Counted from the stretch's first letter, positions 28,376 to 39,869 are shown. The stretch is 64,000 bases of DNA from Opitutia bacterium UBA7350 (GCA_949524905.1 CATINC010000013.1:62001-126000); one strand, 5' to 3'. The notes: a model not told the origin generated them from the sequence alone. Made by a program: numbers and translations.

Positions 28376-29160
28376 ACTCCAGAGTCTTCCGAGGCGAAGT
28401 CTATCACGAGCGACTCAGCCCGCAAGGGCATGCTTTCACATACCCTGTGACCTTTTTTGCCTTTGATTTAGCAGAGATCCCTGCTCTTGCCCAAAACTCT
28501 CTTCTTTTCAGTCACAATAATTTTGGCCCCTTGAGCCTATATGACGCCGACTACCTTAAGGGGCAGCACCAACCCATCGCAAAACAACTCAATGATTTCA
28601 TTCCGCCAGAAGAAACGGGGGCAACTACCCTCGTCATCACTTCCCCACGTTACCTCGGACTCGCCTTTAATCCCGTTAACTTTCACTTCCGGATGCAGGG
28701 TTCTCGACTTTGTGCCGCCGTGGCTGAGGTCAATAACACCTTCCGAGACCGACACGTCTATCCTTTGCTAAATCTGGAAAACCCAGCTCCGCATCAGTGG
28801 CAGGCTCACCACCCTAAAGAATTTCATGTCTCACCCTTCAATAATATGGAAGGGCATTACCAATTTAGCTTTGAAATCCGCCCGGACACCCTCGACCTTC
28901 GTGTTGATCTACACCGGGAGGGGCACTGCGTCATGAAAACTGCCCTCCGTGGTCAGGGACATCCAATCACCGCCGCCAATCTCTGGAAGCACGTACTTCT
29001 GCATCCTGCCGATACCGCCCTCAACAGCTTTCCCCGCATCGTTTGGCAAGCCGCTAAACTTACCTACCGCAAAAAGCTACAGGTTTTTCGGCGTCCGGTT
29101 CCAAGCCATCCCAACACGCTCCATCGCCGCGAAGATCGCGAGCAACCGCCTAGCTGTTGA
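28363..29160 (+). CDS. DUF1365 family protein
   Basis: A 265-residue protein of the DUF1365 family. Its start is SRVFRGEVYHERLSPQGHAF, whose pattern of Y/H followed by YPVTFFAFDL is the family hallmark. Other marks are ITSPRYLGLAFNPVNFHFR, CAAVAEVNNTFRDRHVY and SPFNNMEGHYQFSF. No membrane segments. The family has no proven function but travels with CFA-like methyltransferases and FAD oxidoreductases, as here, where it overlaps the oxidoreductase by 13 bases. It ends 31 bases from the convergent ahcY. Its role in the same lipid-modifying pathway is inferred from this conserved company. Confidence 0.85.
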   Translation: MDSLNSRVFRGEVYHERLSPQGHAFTYPVTFFAFDLAEIPALAQNSLLFSHNNFGPLSLYDADYLKGQHQPIAKQLNDFIPPEETGATTLVITSPRYLGLAFNPVNFHFRMQGSRLCAAVAEVNNTFRDRHVYPLLNLENPAPHQWQAHHPKEFHVSPFNNMEGHYQFSFEIRPDTLDLRVDLHREGHCVMKTALRGQGHPITAANLWKHVLLHPADTALNSFPRIVWQAAKLTYRKKLQVFRRPVPSHPNTLHRREDREQPPSC

Positions 29161-29191
29161 GAGGGGCGCGTATTCTTAAAATACCCCAGCC

Positions 29192-30637
29192 CTAATACCG
29201 ATAATGCTCTGATTTAAAGGGTCCCTCAGGTTTTACGCCAATGTATTCCGCCTGACTTTCCGAGAGTTGGGTCAACTTACAGCCGATTTTTTCTAAGTGC
29301 AAGCGTGCTACTTCTTCATCAATATGTTTCGGTAAAATATAAACTCCGGGGGTGTATTTTTCTAACTGCTTCCACAACTCAATTTGAGCAAGTGCCTGAT
29401 TAGTGAAGCTATTGGACATGACAAAAGAAGGATGTCCCGTTGCACATCCGAGATTCACGAGGCGACCTTTTGCAAGAAGGTAAATACTTCGTCCGTCTGA
29501 AAAAGTGTATTTATCGACTGCCCCTTCGTAGTCGGGTTTGATTTCTTCCATCTCAACTCCAGGGCTGTCATTAAGCTTATCCACCTCAATTTCATTATCG
29601 AAGTGACCGATATTACAGACAATCGCCTGATCCTTCATCTTCGACATATGATCCGCCGTAATGATGCTGTAATTACCCGTTGTGGTGACATAGATATCAC
29701 CCCATCCTAGAGTATCCTCAATCGTGAGCACACGATAACCCTCCATCGCAGCTTGCAACGCGCAAATCGGGTCAATCTCAGTAACGACAACCTGTGCACC
29801 CATGCCCTTAAGGGCTGCGGCACAACCTTTACCGACATCACCATAACCACAAACCACGCCGACTTTTCCGGCAATCATGACATCGGTCGCACGCTTGATG
29901 CCATCCAGCAATGACTCACGACAGCCATAGAGATTATCAAATTTCGCCTTGGTCACGGAATCATTTACGTTGATTGCAGGTACGAGCAACTTGCCCGCAT
30001 TGTGCATTTCATATAGACGATGAACGCCCGTAGTCGTTTCTTCAGAGACCCCCTTCCAATCCTGCAACACTTCGTGCCAGCGATTGGGTTTATCCGCATG
30101 GATCTTTTTGAGTAAATTTTTAATGACGGCCTCTTCCATACTTCCAGAATCGGACTCGATCCAGTCGCTGCCGTCCTCGAGTTCATACCCCTTATGAATT
30201 AGAAGCGTGGCATCTCCCCCATCATCCACAATGAGTTGCGGACCGGAACCATCGGGCCAGGTCAAGGCTTGATCTGTGCACCACCAATATTCCTCCAGCG
30301 TTTCTCCCTTCCAGGCAAACACCGGCACGCCAAGATGCTTGGCCACATAAGCAGCGGCGTGATCCTGAGTTGAAAAAATATTACAAGAACACCAGCGCAC
30401 ATCTGCACCCAATGCCTGCAAAGTCTCAATCAAGACCGCCGTTTGGATGGTCATATGCAAAGAGCCCATGATTCGAACACCTTTAAGCGGTTGCTCCCCT
30501 GCGTATTTCTCGCGGGTCGCCATGAGACCCGGCATTTCGTGTTGCGCGATCTCGATTTCCTTGCGGCCAAAGTCGGCAAGATTAATGTCTTTAACTTTGT
30601 AGTCGGTCGTTGTGGTTGTGAGGGTATCAGTGCTCAT
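29192..30637 (-). CDS. ahcY: Adenosylhomocysteinase
   Basis: A 481-residue S-adenosylhomocysteine hydrolase, which splits SAH into adenosine and homocysteine and thus removes the product inhibitor of methyltransferases. The NAD site is [20 protein letters not shown] followed by [14 protein letters not shown]. Substrate-site marks include [26 protein letters not shown] and the C-terminal [12 protein letters not shown], the Lys-x-x-x-Tyr-Arg-Tyr end that contacts the NAD of the partner subunit. It contains the insertion typical of the larger bacterial form. It lies 18 bases after metK, so the two make an operon for the activated-methyl cycle. Confidence 0.97.
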   Translation of the reverse strand: MSTDTLTTTTTDYKVKDINLADFGRKEIEIAQHEMPGLMATREKYAGEQPLKGVRIMGSLHMTIQTAVLIETLQALGADVRWCSCNIFSTQDHAAAYVAKHLGVPVFAWKGETLEEYWWCTDQALTWPDGSGPQLIVDDGGDATLLIHKGYELEDGSDWIESDSGSMEEAVIKNLLKKIHADKPNRWHEVLQDWKGVSEETTTGVHRLYEMHNAGKLLVPAINVNDSVTKAKFDNLYGCRESLLDGIKRATDVMIAGKVGVVCGYGDVGKGCAAALKGMGAQVVVTEIDPICALQAAMEGYRVLTIEDTLGWGDIYVTTTGNYSIITADHMSKMKDQAIVCNIGHFDNEIEVDKLNDSPGVEMEEIKPDYEGAVDKYTFSDGRSIYLLAKGRLVNLGCATGHPSFVMSNSFTNQALAQIELWKQLEKYTPGVYILPKHIDEEVARLHLEKIGCKLTQLSESQAEYIGVKPEGPFKSEHYRY

Positions 30638-30655
30638 GTTGTTCTTATTAAATAA

Positions 30656-31819
30656 TTAAAGTGCGGCTTTCAGTTCATCCGCCTTGGCGGTGGATTCCCA
30701 AGGCAGATTGTCCTTAGCGAAGTGACCATAGTTGGTGGACTCACGATAGATCGGACGCAGAAGATCCAACTGGCTAACGATGTCAGCAGGTTTAAAACTG
30801 AACACCTTCTGGGCTGCTTGAGAAATTTCAGTATCTGAGGCAACGCCCGTGCCAAAGGTGTCGACATGGATACTGGTCGGATAGGGATGCCCGATGGCAT
30901 AGGCCACTTCCAGCTCGCAGGTTTCTGCAAGCCCTGCCGCAACGATATTTTTAGCGACCCAACGAGTAAAATATGCCGCCGAGCGATCGACCTTAGAAGG
31001 ATCTTTACCCGAAAAAGCACCACCCCCGTGACGCGCGTACCCGCCATAGGTGTCCACAATAATCTTACGACCGGTCAATCCAGCATCCCCTTGAGGGCCA
31101 CCAATCACAAACTTACCCGTGGGATTAATCAAAAATTCGGTGCTCTCAGTAAGCAGTTCTGCTGGAAGGGTTTTACGAATGACCTCCTCGATGCAGAATT
31201 CCTTAATGGTAGCGTGGCTCACATCAGCTGCATGTTGAGTCGAAATGACGACGTTCTTAATTCCAACTGGTTGACCATCTACATACTCAAGTGCGACCTG
31301 ACTTTTAACATCGGGACGAAGCCAGGGAATCCCCACATCTTTACGTTGATGCGCCATCTCGCGCAGTAAACGATGAGCAAACATAACGGGTGCCGGCATG
31401 AGTTCGGGAGTCTGTTTGCAAGCGAAGCCAAACATGATCCCTTGGTCGCCTGCGCCTTGTTCGGCAGTGTCCTTTCCCTCCGCTTTGCGCTCGTCTACTC
31501 CTTGGGCAATATCAGCAGACTGCGCCGTCAAAATATTGGAAACAAAAACCTTATCAGCATGAAAGACGTCGTCATCGTTAACATAACCAATTTCACGGAT
31601 GGCATTGCGAACAATGGCCTCATAATTCAGCTCGGCAGCAGTGGTAATTTCGCCTGCTAGAAAGACACAATTGCTCTTTACCAAGGTTTCACATGCTACC
31701 CGACTACTTGGATCCTGTTCAAGGCAGGCATCTAAAACGCTGTCTGATATATAATCCGATACTTTATCAGGGTGACCTTCGCCCACTGATTCAGATGAAA
31801 AAATGAAATTTTTGCTCAT
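30656..31819 (-). CDS. metK: S-adenosylmethionine synthetase
   Basis: A 387-residue MetK that makes SAM from methionine and ATP. The start [20 protein letters not shown] contains the ATP-binding motif with its catalytic His. The [16 protein letters not shown] motif and the P-loop-like [19 protein letters not shown] follow, and the C-terminal [12 protein letters not shown] is the family end. Length is normal. It precedes ahcY on the minus strand with an 18-base gap. The 74 bases upstream are too short to hold a standard SAM riboswitch and no such pattern is seen. The gene product serves every SAM-dependent enzyme in the window, including the CFA-like protein and HemN. Confidence 0.97.
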   Translation of the reverse strand: MSKNFIFSSESVGEGHPDKVSDYISDSVLDACLEQDPSSRVACETLVKSNCVFLAGEITTAAELNYEAIVRNAIREIGYVNDDDVFHADKVFVSNILTAQSADIAQGVDERKAEGKDTAEQGAGDQGIMFGFACKQTPELMPAPVMFAHRLLREMAHQRKDVGIPWLRPDVKSQVALEYVDGQPVGIKNVVISTQHAADVSHATIKEFCIEEVIRKTLPAELLTESTEFLINPTGKFVIGGPQGDAGLTGRKIIVDTYGGYARHGGGAFSGKDPSKVDRSAAYFTRWVAKNIVAAGLAETCELEVAYAIGHPYPTSIHVDTFGTGVASDTEISQAAQKVFSFKPADIVSQLDLLRPIYRESTNYGHFAKDNLPWESTAKADELKAAL

Positions 31820-31893
31820 GACGAGCCTTACAGAAATCTATTGCCCGCAAAATGGCAAGCTTTACATCAATATATCAGGATACTTTGATACGT

Positions 31894-32721
31894 TTAATTA
31901 GATTGGGCATAAAAAGGATTCCAGCAGAGCTCATGAGCCACGGTGGTGAGCGGTCCATGACCCGGGCAAAGGATCGTTTCTGGGGGCAAGCTCAGCAACT
32001 TCGCTCGATTCATCTCCAGCGCTAGGGCGTAATGTGCCGCAGGGACGCCTCCTTGAGAGCCTGCAAAAAGCGCGTCTCCGACAAAGGCGGCTCCTTTGAT
32101 CTGATAACTGGTACCGCCCTTAGAGTGTCCCTTGGTCAAACGCGCTTCAATCTTTAGACTGCCATACTCAAAGCAATCCCCCTCGCCAACACCCATAGCG
32201 CCTGCAAAGGGTTCACTCCTTGGGCTGTATACAACTGCTTTGGGGAATGCCTGCTTCAGAGTCGGTACCGCTGCCACATGATCGCGATGGGTATGAGTCA
32301 TGAAGATTGCCCGCAAATCGAGGCATTCAGCGGCAAGCTGCTCTAGCATAGCAATGGCATCTGTCCCGGTATCAAAAGCCACCGCGATGTTACGCTCCAT
32401 ACAAACCGCTAGGTAACTATTCACGGTCATCTCCGCATAACCAGGAATCGGGAAAGGGGTATTAAAGACATATATTCCCGGAACCTGGATTTGCTCTGGC
32501 GCAGACTCACCCCGTGCCAGCGCTTCAAGGGCAGGACCATCGAGTTGGAGTACTGATGCCACCTGGCGCAGAGCCTGTGGCTCAAAGCGTCCCCGCAAAA
32601 GTGCGGTCACTTCTGCTACGGATCGCCCCGCCGCCGCCGCCAGCTTTGATTTACTCAAACCGAGTCCGGTAGCGGCCTTCATCAGGACATCCTCAAAATT
32701 GTCTTCAAGCGGAATCAACAT
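31894..32721 (-). CDS. HTH-metallo-beta-lactamase fusion protein
   Basis: A 275-residue protein in two parts. Residues 8-70 form an XRE-like helix-turn-helix (LGLSKSKLAAAAGRSVAEVT, then ALRQVASVLQLDGPALEALA). Residues 78-270 are a metallo-beta-lactamase hydrolase with metal ligands in FMTHTHRDHVAAVP, KGHSKGG, FVGDALF and CPGHGPLTTV. The pattern is glyoxalase II-like, so a thioester or other small ester could be the substrate. The fusion of a DNA-binding type domain with this hydrolase fold is unusual; the HTH may serve another purpose. It overlaps the upstream antiporter gene by 17 bases, so it is translated from the same mRNA. Confidence 0.8.
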   Translation of the reverse strand: MLIPLEDNFEDVLMKAATGLGLSKSKLAAAAGRSVAEVTALLRGRFEPQALRQVASVLQLDGPALEALARGESAPEQIQVPGIYVFNTPFPIPGYAEMTVNSYLAVCMERNIAVAFDTGTDAIAMLEQLAAECLDLRAIFMTHTHRDHVAAVPTLKQAFPKAVVYSPRSEPFAGAMGVGEGDCFEYGSLKIEARLTKGHSKGGTSYQIKGAAFVGDALFAGSQGGVPAAHYALALEMNRAKLLSLPPETILCPGHGPLTTVAHELCWNPFYAQSN

Positions 32722-34354
32722 GCGCCTTCGTATAAAGAAGCGGAAGGAATAGAAGGCAAGCCAAGCCGCTCACAAAACAAAACGCGGGCGAAAGGCCAAA
32801 GCCAAGCGGGAAGAACCCACAAAAGAGTGCCACTAACCCCGTAAGAACCGCAAAAGGCAATTGTGTACGAAAGTGCTCCAGTGGTTCTACTCCCGCTGCA
32901 ATGGATGCCACGATGGTGGTATCGCTGAACGGACTACAATGATCCCCAAAAACCGCCCCGCTGAAAACAGCCCCGATTGCTGCTAGAACAAAAGACTCTA
33001 TCTCCACCGCAGGCATCTCACCAGCTATCCCAAAAACAAGCGGAATTGCCAGTGGCATAAGTACTGCCATAGTGCCCCAAGAAGTACCCGTAGAAAATGA
33101 TATCATAGCCCCTGATAAAAAAATGAGCGCGGGTATCAAAGCGATAGAAACGCGATCGGCTAAAACATTTGAAAGAAAATTCGAGGCCCCCAGTTCTGAA
33201 ATTGCAGCGCCCAACATCCATGCGGCTAGAAGAACTGCCAGAGGCCCCAGCAAGCCGCCCACCCCGCCCAAAAAAACTCGTCCCACCGAGGCAGGTGGTT
33301 CCCCAACGCTTGACTTACCAAAAAAAAGCCAAACTCCGGCCACTAAGGAAGCAAGCAAACCTGATCCCACCAAGATCGCCGGAACATGATTCTCAGAAAC
33401 GGCATAGGCATTTGCAAACTTCGATAAGCTAAAGGGCCAGAACTTTTCTGCACCCAACCAATAAGTAAACACGGGCACTGAAAGCACCAAAACTAGAATG
33501 GGGAACAAGGCTCCAAAACAGGCCACCTTTGATGGCAAAGCACTGACCTTCAATGAATTGATGTTCGACTTCGTATTACGTGCGGATTGCTCAAAGCCTG
33601 CCATTGGACCCGGATTGAAGCCGCGAAATACTGAAAGGAGTGCCATTGCCAAAGCAAACCAGCAATAGAAATTCATCGGTAAGGATTTAAAGAAAAGAGC
33701 GTAGGCGTTCACTTCCATGCCAAGCGCGGCATAACCTTCGCGGATCATCGCTAGTTGAAAGGCAATCCATGTCGAGATAAACGCCAAGCAAGCAACCGCC
33801 GATCCCGTAGTGTCCGCTAAATAAGCCAGCTTTACCCGCGAGACTCCCGAACAATCCGCAGCACTGCGCAGAAGCCTACCGATTAACATGGTATTTGCTA
33901 AGCCATCAAAAAAGACCAAAAGACCAAAACCAAAAACCGTAGACTGCATGCGCCGCGCACCAGCATTTCCCGAACCGATCAAGGCTCGTATTAAGGCCTG
34001 CAAGCCTCCGCCCGCTTCCACTAGCGCCACGAAGCCTCCCAAAACCAAAGTAAACAGCAAGGCACCCACCTTCCACGGAGCGCTGAATATCGGTAAAAAT
34101 TGTTGCCCCCACAAATGCCCCAGCGCAGACAAAAAGTTTCCACCTGCTAGCAAAATGGCACCACACAACGATCCAACTAACAAACCTAAAAATGCACGCC
34201 TAGATGAAAGCACCACGCCAAGGGCCACGATACTGGGCCACAAAGCAACCCAATCACCCACACTCACTGCGGCGATTAAAAAGCTGAGCAAAAGCAGACT
34301 AAAAATCAACGAGCCCTGAAACCAATACCTCGATCTTTTATCTTTTAAAACCAT
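32705..34354 (-). CDS. NhaC-type Na+/H+ antiporter family protein
   Basis: A 549-residue integral membrane protein with about 12 predicted hydrophobic segments. The family marks are GDWVALWPSIVALGVVLSSR near the N-terminus, VALVEAGGGLQALIRAL, LLVFFDGLANTMLIGRLLRS, LAYLADTTGSAVACLAFIST, MISFSTGTSWGTMAVLMPLA, and AVFGDHCSPFSDTTIVASIA, which is the best-known NhaC-family signature. It probably exchanges sodium for protons, or an organic acid pair, at the inner membrane. Substrate cannot be read. It overlaps the HTH-metallo-beta-lactamase gene that follows it. Confidence 0.85.
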   Translation of the reverse strand: MVLKDKRSRYWFQGSLIFSLLLLSFLIAAVSVGDWVALWPSIVALGVVLSSRRAFLGLLVGSLCGAILLAGGNFLSALGHLWGQQFLPIFSAPWKVGALLFTLVLGGFVALVEAGGGLQALIRALIGSGNAGARRMQSTVFGFGLLVFFDGLANTMLIGRLLRSAADCSGVSRVKLAYLADTTGSAVACLAFISTWIAFQLAMIREGYAALGMEVNAYALFFKSLPMNFYCWFALAMALLSVFRGFNPGPMAGFEQSARNTKSNINSLKVSALPSKVACFGALFPILVLVLSVPVFTYWLGAEKFWPFSLSKFANAYAVSENHVPAILVGSGLLASLVAGVWLFFGKSSVGEPPASVGRVFLGGVGGLLGPLAVLLAAWMLGAAISELGASNFLSNVLADRVSIALIPALIFLSGAMISFSTGTSWGTMAVLMPLAIPLVFGIAGEMPAVEIESFVLAAIGAVFSGAVFGDHCSPFSDTTIVASIAAGVEPLEHFRTQLPFAVLTGLVALFCGFFPLGFGLSPAFCFVSGLACLLFLPLLYTKAHVDSA

Positions 34355-34464
34355 GGTTCTTATCCTTTAAGACCATTCCCCTCTCAAAGACAAACCGCAA
34401 CTTATACCGATCGAAATGCACTTGCTTTAAAGGAGGGTCCTTGCATAAGTTTACATTTTCACCT

Positions 34465-34549
34465 GCCCAGGTGGCGGAATTGGCAGACGCGCCGGATTCA
34501 AAATCCGGTTCCTTCGGGAGTGTGGGTTCGAGGCCCACCCTGGGTACCA
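34465..34549 (+). tRNA. tRNA-Leu (anticodon CAA)
   Basis: An 85-base class II cloverleaf: acceptor GCCCAGG/CCTGGGT with G-U as the first pair, anticodon stem CCGGA/TCCGG with loop TTCAAAA (CAA), a long variable arm (TTCCTTCGGGAG), T loop TTCGAGG, and an encoded CCA end. It is the only plus-strand gene in this minus-strand stretch. Confidence 0.94.
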
Positions 34550-34601
34550 AGCGTACCGCACAGGCAATCTAAAGAGAAGCGGCCTACCCTGCCCCGATGG
34601 T

Positions 34602-35774
34602 CTAAAATTTGGCGTTTATTTCGAGGGTCTTGCCCGGTTGAAGGGTGTGTTTACCGCTTGTATCGGGATCCTCATCGTTTCGGTAGATTTGTAGCTCAAT
34701 GGGGGCGTCTAAATTTTCGGGGGGCGTCCAGCGCCATTTGCCGATGGCTTCAAATTCCATTACAAGACCCCTTTCCCAACTAAGACCGCCGGCGCTTCCG
34801 CGCACGTAGGGTTTGTTACCAATCCCAATCAAACTATTAACGATACAGTGAGCCTCGTTCTTTTTTGAGCGGGTCTTTGCAGGGGTAACCGGGACGGCAT
34901 CTGCAGTAAATAAAGTGGCGGCAGGCTCGGGTGCAGCGAGTGGTTTGTCGGTCGGTGTTTTAAGCGGCTCGGGTTGTTCAACTGGCTCTGCCGGCTCGAT
35001 TGGTTCGGTTTTTTGAGGCTCGGGCTTTTTGTCTTGAGGTTTTGGCGTAGGGTGCGCTTGAGCGGTCTCCATGGACTTGGACTCAATGATGCGGTCGACT
35101 GCTTGCGTGGCTTGATCCTGTTTCTCGTGAATGGCGCGTTTGAGCAATTGACCGTGGGTTTTTTTAGCAGCACGAGGATCGGCTTTGGTCTTGGGTTTTA
35201 CTTCGAGTTTTGCTTCAGATGGGGGCCTAATCTCAGATTTTGGGGTAGTTTTTGTTTCTGGTTTAGCAGTAACTTTATTTTTAGGGGTTTCGGTTGTATC
35301 GTTTACCCGAGCGCGGCGCAATTGATCGAGGGTTTCCTCGATGGTTTTGAGTTGGGAGGCCTGCTGATCGAGGCGCGCTTCGAGGTTTTCCAAAACGGCG
35401 GCATCCAAAGCGCGGGGTTTTTGTTCTTTGGGTGCGACCTCTTGGGCTTGATCCAGGCGGGTAATTTGATCCGTCATGACGGCACAGCGGGCCTCCAGTG
35501 CTTTTACGTGATTTGCCAGCACGGTGGTGCGGTGGTCTGTCACGCTGCTGTTTTCCTGCTGGCGGGCGAAGTACTCTACCATAAAGGGCAGCACAAAGAG
35601 AGCCGCGCCAAGGGCGACCGCTAGAACACAGGCGACGACCTGCCAGTCGGTGAGTTGCCAGTTGCCCAAGATAGCAATGGCTAAGGCAATGGCGACGAGG
35701 AGAAGGTCGCCCAAAATAAAGGGCCACTTTGTGAGCCTTAGCTCAGGTATTTCATCGGAATGCTTTCGAAACAT
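34602..35774 (-). CDS. Membrane-anchored coiled-coil protein with C-terminal beta domain
   Basis: A 390-residue protein. Residues 18-66 hold two transmembrane helices, residues 80-155 a coiled coil (VLANHVKALEARCAVMTDQI, LENLEARLDQQASQLKTIEE), and 155-300 a Lys/Pro/Glu-rich disordered linker (PKPQDKKPEPQKTEPIEP). The last 85 residues are a compact, conserved-looking domain (IGIGNKPYVRGSAGGLSWER, AIGKWRWTPPENLDAPIELQ, IYRNDEDPDTSGKH). I do not recognise a function. The topology suggests a membrane tether that carries an ordered domain on a flexible arm. It stands between trpS and the tRNA-Leu gene. Confidence 0.7.
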   Translation of the reverse strand: MFRKHSDEIPELRLTKWPFILGDLLLVAIALAIAILGNWQLTDWQVVACVLAVALGAALFVLPFMVEYFARQQENSSVTDHRTTVLANHVKALEARCAVMTDQITRLDQAQEVAPKEQKPRALDAAVLENLEARLDQQASQLKTIEETLDQLRRARVNDTTETPKNKVTAKPETKTTPKSEIRPPSEAKLEVKPKTKADPRAAKKTHGQLLKRAIHEKQDQATQAVDRIIESKSMETAQAHPTPKPQDKKPEPQKTEPIEPAEPVEQPEPLKTPTDKPLAAPEPAATLFTADAVPVTPAKTRSKKNEAHCIVNSLIGIGNKPYVRGSAGGLSWERGLVMEFEAIGKWRWTPPENLDAPIELQIYRNDEDPDTSGKHTLQPGKTLEINAKF

Positions 35775-35829
35775 CTGAATGGTTAAAATTTTATGGTGTT
35801 CGGTTTAGCTTCTGCAATATCTTTCCTCC

Positions 35830-36900
35830 TTAGCGCGGGCGCTCAACGAATCCAGCTTTACGATAAACTTTGGCGAGCATTTTATAAGCGCGTTTCTGAG
35901 CGGTGATAGCGCCCTCACGCAGGACGGATTCGAGGTGAGCTTTATCCGCGATGAGTTCTTGGTAGCGCGTGCGGACGGGTTCGAGGGCAGAGATGACTAC
36001 TTCCGTAACTTCCTTTTTGAGGTCACCATAGCCTTTCCCGGCAAAATGTGTTTCTAGATTTGCGATGGTATCGCCACTCAGTGCACTGTGGATCTGCAGG
36101 AGATTGCATACGCCGGGTTTGTCCTCATGGGCGACAATCTCGCTCCCAGAATCGGTAACTGCGCTCATGATCTTTTTGCGGAGTTGATCAGGGGTATCGA
36201 GGATATAAAGGGTAGCACTTTGGTTGTCATCACTCTTAGACATTTTGCGGGTAGGATCCTGGAGAGACATGATGCGAGCGCCCGCCGCAGCGATGTAAGG
36301 TTCGGGGATATTGAAGGTCTCGGAATAGAGATGATTGAACCTTTGGGCGAGGTCTCGGCAGAGCTCAAGGTGTTGCCGCTGGTCGTTTCCTACCGGGACC
36401 GCATCAGCATTGTAAAGCAGGATATCGGCCGCCATGAGTACGGGATACATTAATAAGCCCGCATTTATTGAAGCTCCGGCACGCGACCCTTCGTGGGTAA
36501 ATTTTAGGGCGTTGCCGTCTTCGCCCTCCGCAATATTAAAGCCGAGCTTAGCGGCTTTTTCTTTAAATTGGGTCATTCGTTGCAGTTCCCCAATGGGAGT
36601 CATACAACTGAGCAACCAAGCGAGCTCGGTATGGCCGGTCACGTGTGATTGAATAAAGACAGAACTGCGCTGAGGATCGAGCCCACAAGCGAGGTACTGC
36701 GCAACACAGGAAAGGGTGTTTTTGCGCAACTCTGCGGGGGTATATTTTACTGTAATGGCGTGCTGATCTACTACACCAAAGTAACATTCACAGTCGTCCT
36801 GCATCTTGGCCCAATTTTTTACTGCGCCAAGGTAGTTGCCCATCGTGAGCACCCCGGTTGGTTGGGCACAGGTCAAAATGACTTTTTTAGCGTCGCTCAT
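35830..36900 (-). CDS. trpS: Tryptophanyl-tRNA synthetase
   Basis: About 356 residues from the ATG at 36900 (a longer frame starts at 36942, but MSDAKKVILTCAQPTG is the normal start). It charges tRNA-Trp in the cytoplasm. The HIGH-type motif is TMGN in PTGVLTMGNYLGAVKNW, the same as the TIGN of E. coli, so it is not a defect. The KMSKS motif is RKMSKSDDN. PVGNDQRQHLELCRDLAQRF is the family mark for tRNA and tryptophan binding. Length is normal. It lies 65 bases downstream of galK on the same strand. Confidence 0.95.
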   Translation of the reverse strand: MSDAKKVILTCAQPTGVLTMGNYLGAVKNWAKMQDDCECYFGVVDQHAITVKYTPAELRKNTLSCVAQYLACGLDPQRSSVFIQSHVTGHTELAWLLSCMTPIGELQRMTQFKEKAAKLGFNIAEGEDGNALKFTHEGSRAGASINAGLLMYPVLMAADILLYNADAVPVGNDQRQHLELCRDLAQRFNHLYSETFNIPEPYIAAAGARIMSLQDPTRKMSKSDDNQSATLYILDTPDQLRKKIMSAVTDSGSEIVAHEDKPGVCNLLQIHSALSGDTIANLETHFAGKGYGDLKKEVTEVVISALEPVRTRYQELIADKAHLESVLREGAITAQKRAYKMLAKVYRKAGFVERPR

Positions 36901-36965
36901 TGGTAGCATTGACGTTTGCGAGGAGAAATTTGTCAACGTCACATCTAGCGAGGCATAGCTTAGGC

Positions 36966-38117
<1,152 letters not shown>

Positions 38118-38129
38118 AATGCTTCAGTC

Positions 38130-39794
38130 TTAATTTTTCTTAGCCCATGTATCACGTAAACTTACGGTACTGTTAAAGACCGGCTTGCCGGGGTCAGATA
38201 AAACGCTGTCCGCACAGAAATACCCCACCCGCTCAAACTGGCATGTTTCGCCTGATGGGATTTCGGCAAGGCTGGGTTCGCAATACGCAAGGGTCTCTTT
38301 CAGAGAGTCGGGGTTTAGGAATTCCGTAAATTCTACTGCTTTGTTGGATTCAGGTTTTTCTTCATAAAACAAGCGGTCAAAAAGTCGCACCGGCGTCTTG
38401 AGGGCGTGCTGCGAACTGACCCAATGGATAACTCCCTTCACTTTGCGATCTTCTGGGTTCTTATTTAAGGTATCTAAATCAACACTGCATAGCAGTTTGC
38501 TTACCTTGCCGGTCGCATCTTTTTCTACGGAATCACATTTTATAATATAGGCTCCGCGAAGTCGTACCTCTCCACCCAGCTTGAGGCGGAAGAACTTGCG
38601 GTTGGCTTCTTCTCGAAAATCTTCCTGCTCAATGTAAAGATGCTTTCCAAATGGAATCTTGCGCGTACCTGCCTTAGGATCTTCGGGATTGTTGATCCCT
38701 TCAACCTCGAGCACTTCTCCGTCTGCCCAATTTGTGAGTTCTACTTCAAGCGGATCTAGTACAGCCATGCGGCGAATGGCGGTGCGGTTAAGCACTTCAC
38801 GCACGGCGTGTTCCAGAAGTGCCACGTCAATCGTTGAAGGCACTTTGGTCACCCCGACGGTTGCGCAAAAATTTCGAATAGCTTCGGCGGGATACCCTCG
38901 GCGGCGCATTCCGCGCAAAGTTGGCAAGCGAGGGTCATCCCAAGCACTGACGTAGTTGCCCTCAACGAGGATGCGCAATTTGCGTTTACTCACGACGGTG
39001 TAACTGAGGTTTAGCCGAGCAAATTCAGTTTGTTTAGATGGAAAAATATCAAGCTTTTCAATGAACCAGTCGTACAAGAGGCGGTGGTCTTCAAACTCTA
39101 ACGAGCAGAGTGAGTGCGTGACGCCTTCAATAGAATCACTTTGCCCATGAGTGAAATCGTAGCTTGGATAAATACACCAAGCATCGCCTACACGATGATG
39201 GTGCATGCGCTTAATGCGATACATGACGGGGTCGCGCATATTCATATTGGGATGCGACATATCGATTTTTGCACGCAGGACTTTTTCTCCATCCTCAAAT
39301 TCTCCGGCTCGCATTCGTTTAAAGAGATCCAAACTTTCCTCGGCCGGACGTTCGCGGAAAGGACTGTCCTTGCCCGGCGTTGTGATGGTCCCGCGATATT
39401 CCCGCATCTTTTCAAAACTTAAATCGTCTACATAGGCATCGCCGGATTCGATCAATTGGCAGGCCCACTCAAAGAGTTGCTCAAAGTAATCACTGGCAAA
39501 ACATAGCTTAGCCCATTCAAAACCAAGCCATCGGATATCCGCTTCAATCGCCTGGACAAATTCATCGCTCTCTTTTTCAGGATTGGTGTCGTCAAACCGT
39601 AGATTGCACAAACCTCCAAACTCACGGGCGATTTCAAAATTCAGGCAAATCGCCTTAGCATGTCCTATTTGTAAATAGCCGTTCGGCTCTGGCGGAAAAC
39701 GCGTCTGCACCTGCCCATCATGCTTACCAGCGGCTACCTCAGCAGCCACCATTTGGCGGATGAAATCAACGGGTTTTTCTTTGGATTCAGACAT
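38130..39794 (-). CDS. glnS: Glutaminyl-tRNA synthetase
   Basis: A 554-residue GlnRS of the class I family. HIGH is [20 protein letters not shown], the KMSKS equivalent is [12 protein letters not shown], and [20 protein letters not shown] is the acceptor-binding mark. The C-terminal anticodon-binding beta barrels ([40 protein letters not shown]) match. GlnRS charges tRNA-Gln directly, which is less widespread than the GatCAB route; a glnS gene beside gltX means direct charging is available. galK follows 12 bases later and gltX lies upstream on the same strand. Confidence 0.97.
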   Translation of the reverse strand: MSESKEKPVDFIRQMVAAEVAAGKHDGQVQTRFPPEPNGYLQIGHAKAICLNFEIAREFGGLCNLRFDDTNPEKESDEFVQAIEADIRWLGFEWAKLCFASDYFEQLFEWACQLIESGDAYVDDLSFEKMREYRGTITTPGKDSPFRERPAEESLDLFKRMRAGEFEDGEKVLRAKIDMSHPNMNMRDPVMYRIKRMHHHRVGDAWCIYPSYDFTHGQSDSIEGVTHSLCSLEFEDHRLLYDWFIEKLDIFPSKQTEFARLNLSYTVVSKRKLRILVEGNYVSAWDDPRLPTLRGMRRRGYPAEAIRNFCATVGVTKVPSTIDVALLEHAVREVLNRTAIRRMAVLDPLEVELTNWADGEVLEVEGINNPEDPKAGTRKIPFGKHLYIEQEDFREEANRKFFRLKLGGEVRLRGAYIIKCDSVEKDATGKVSKLLCSVDLDTLNKNPEDRKVKGVIHWVSSQHALKTPVRLFDRLFYEEKPESNKAVEFTEFLNPDSLKETLAYCEPSLAEIPSGETCQFERVGYFCADSVLSDPGKPVFNSTVSLRDTWAKKN

Positions 39795-39869
39795 ATGTGT
39801 TTATAGAAAACAGGAGCGGCGATCTGCGCCAGATAAAAACATTCTCTACGGCAATGCGATACGCTGGAT

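Noticed and set aside
31820-31893. Possible SAM or SAH riboswitch before metK
   Set aside because: The gap is only 74 bases and no conserved riboswitch core could be read.
34338-34550. Open frame across tRNA-Leu on the minus strand
   Set aside because: It reads the tRNA in reverse; the cloverleaf explains the sequence.
36854-36866. TrpRS HIGH motif reads TMGN
   Set aside because: E. coli TrpRS has TIGN at this place, so it is a normal variant and not a loss.
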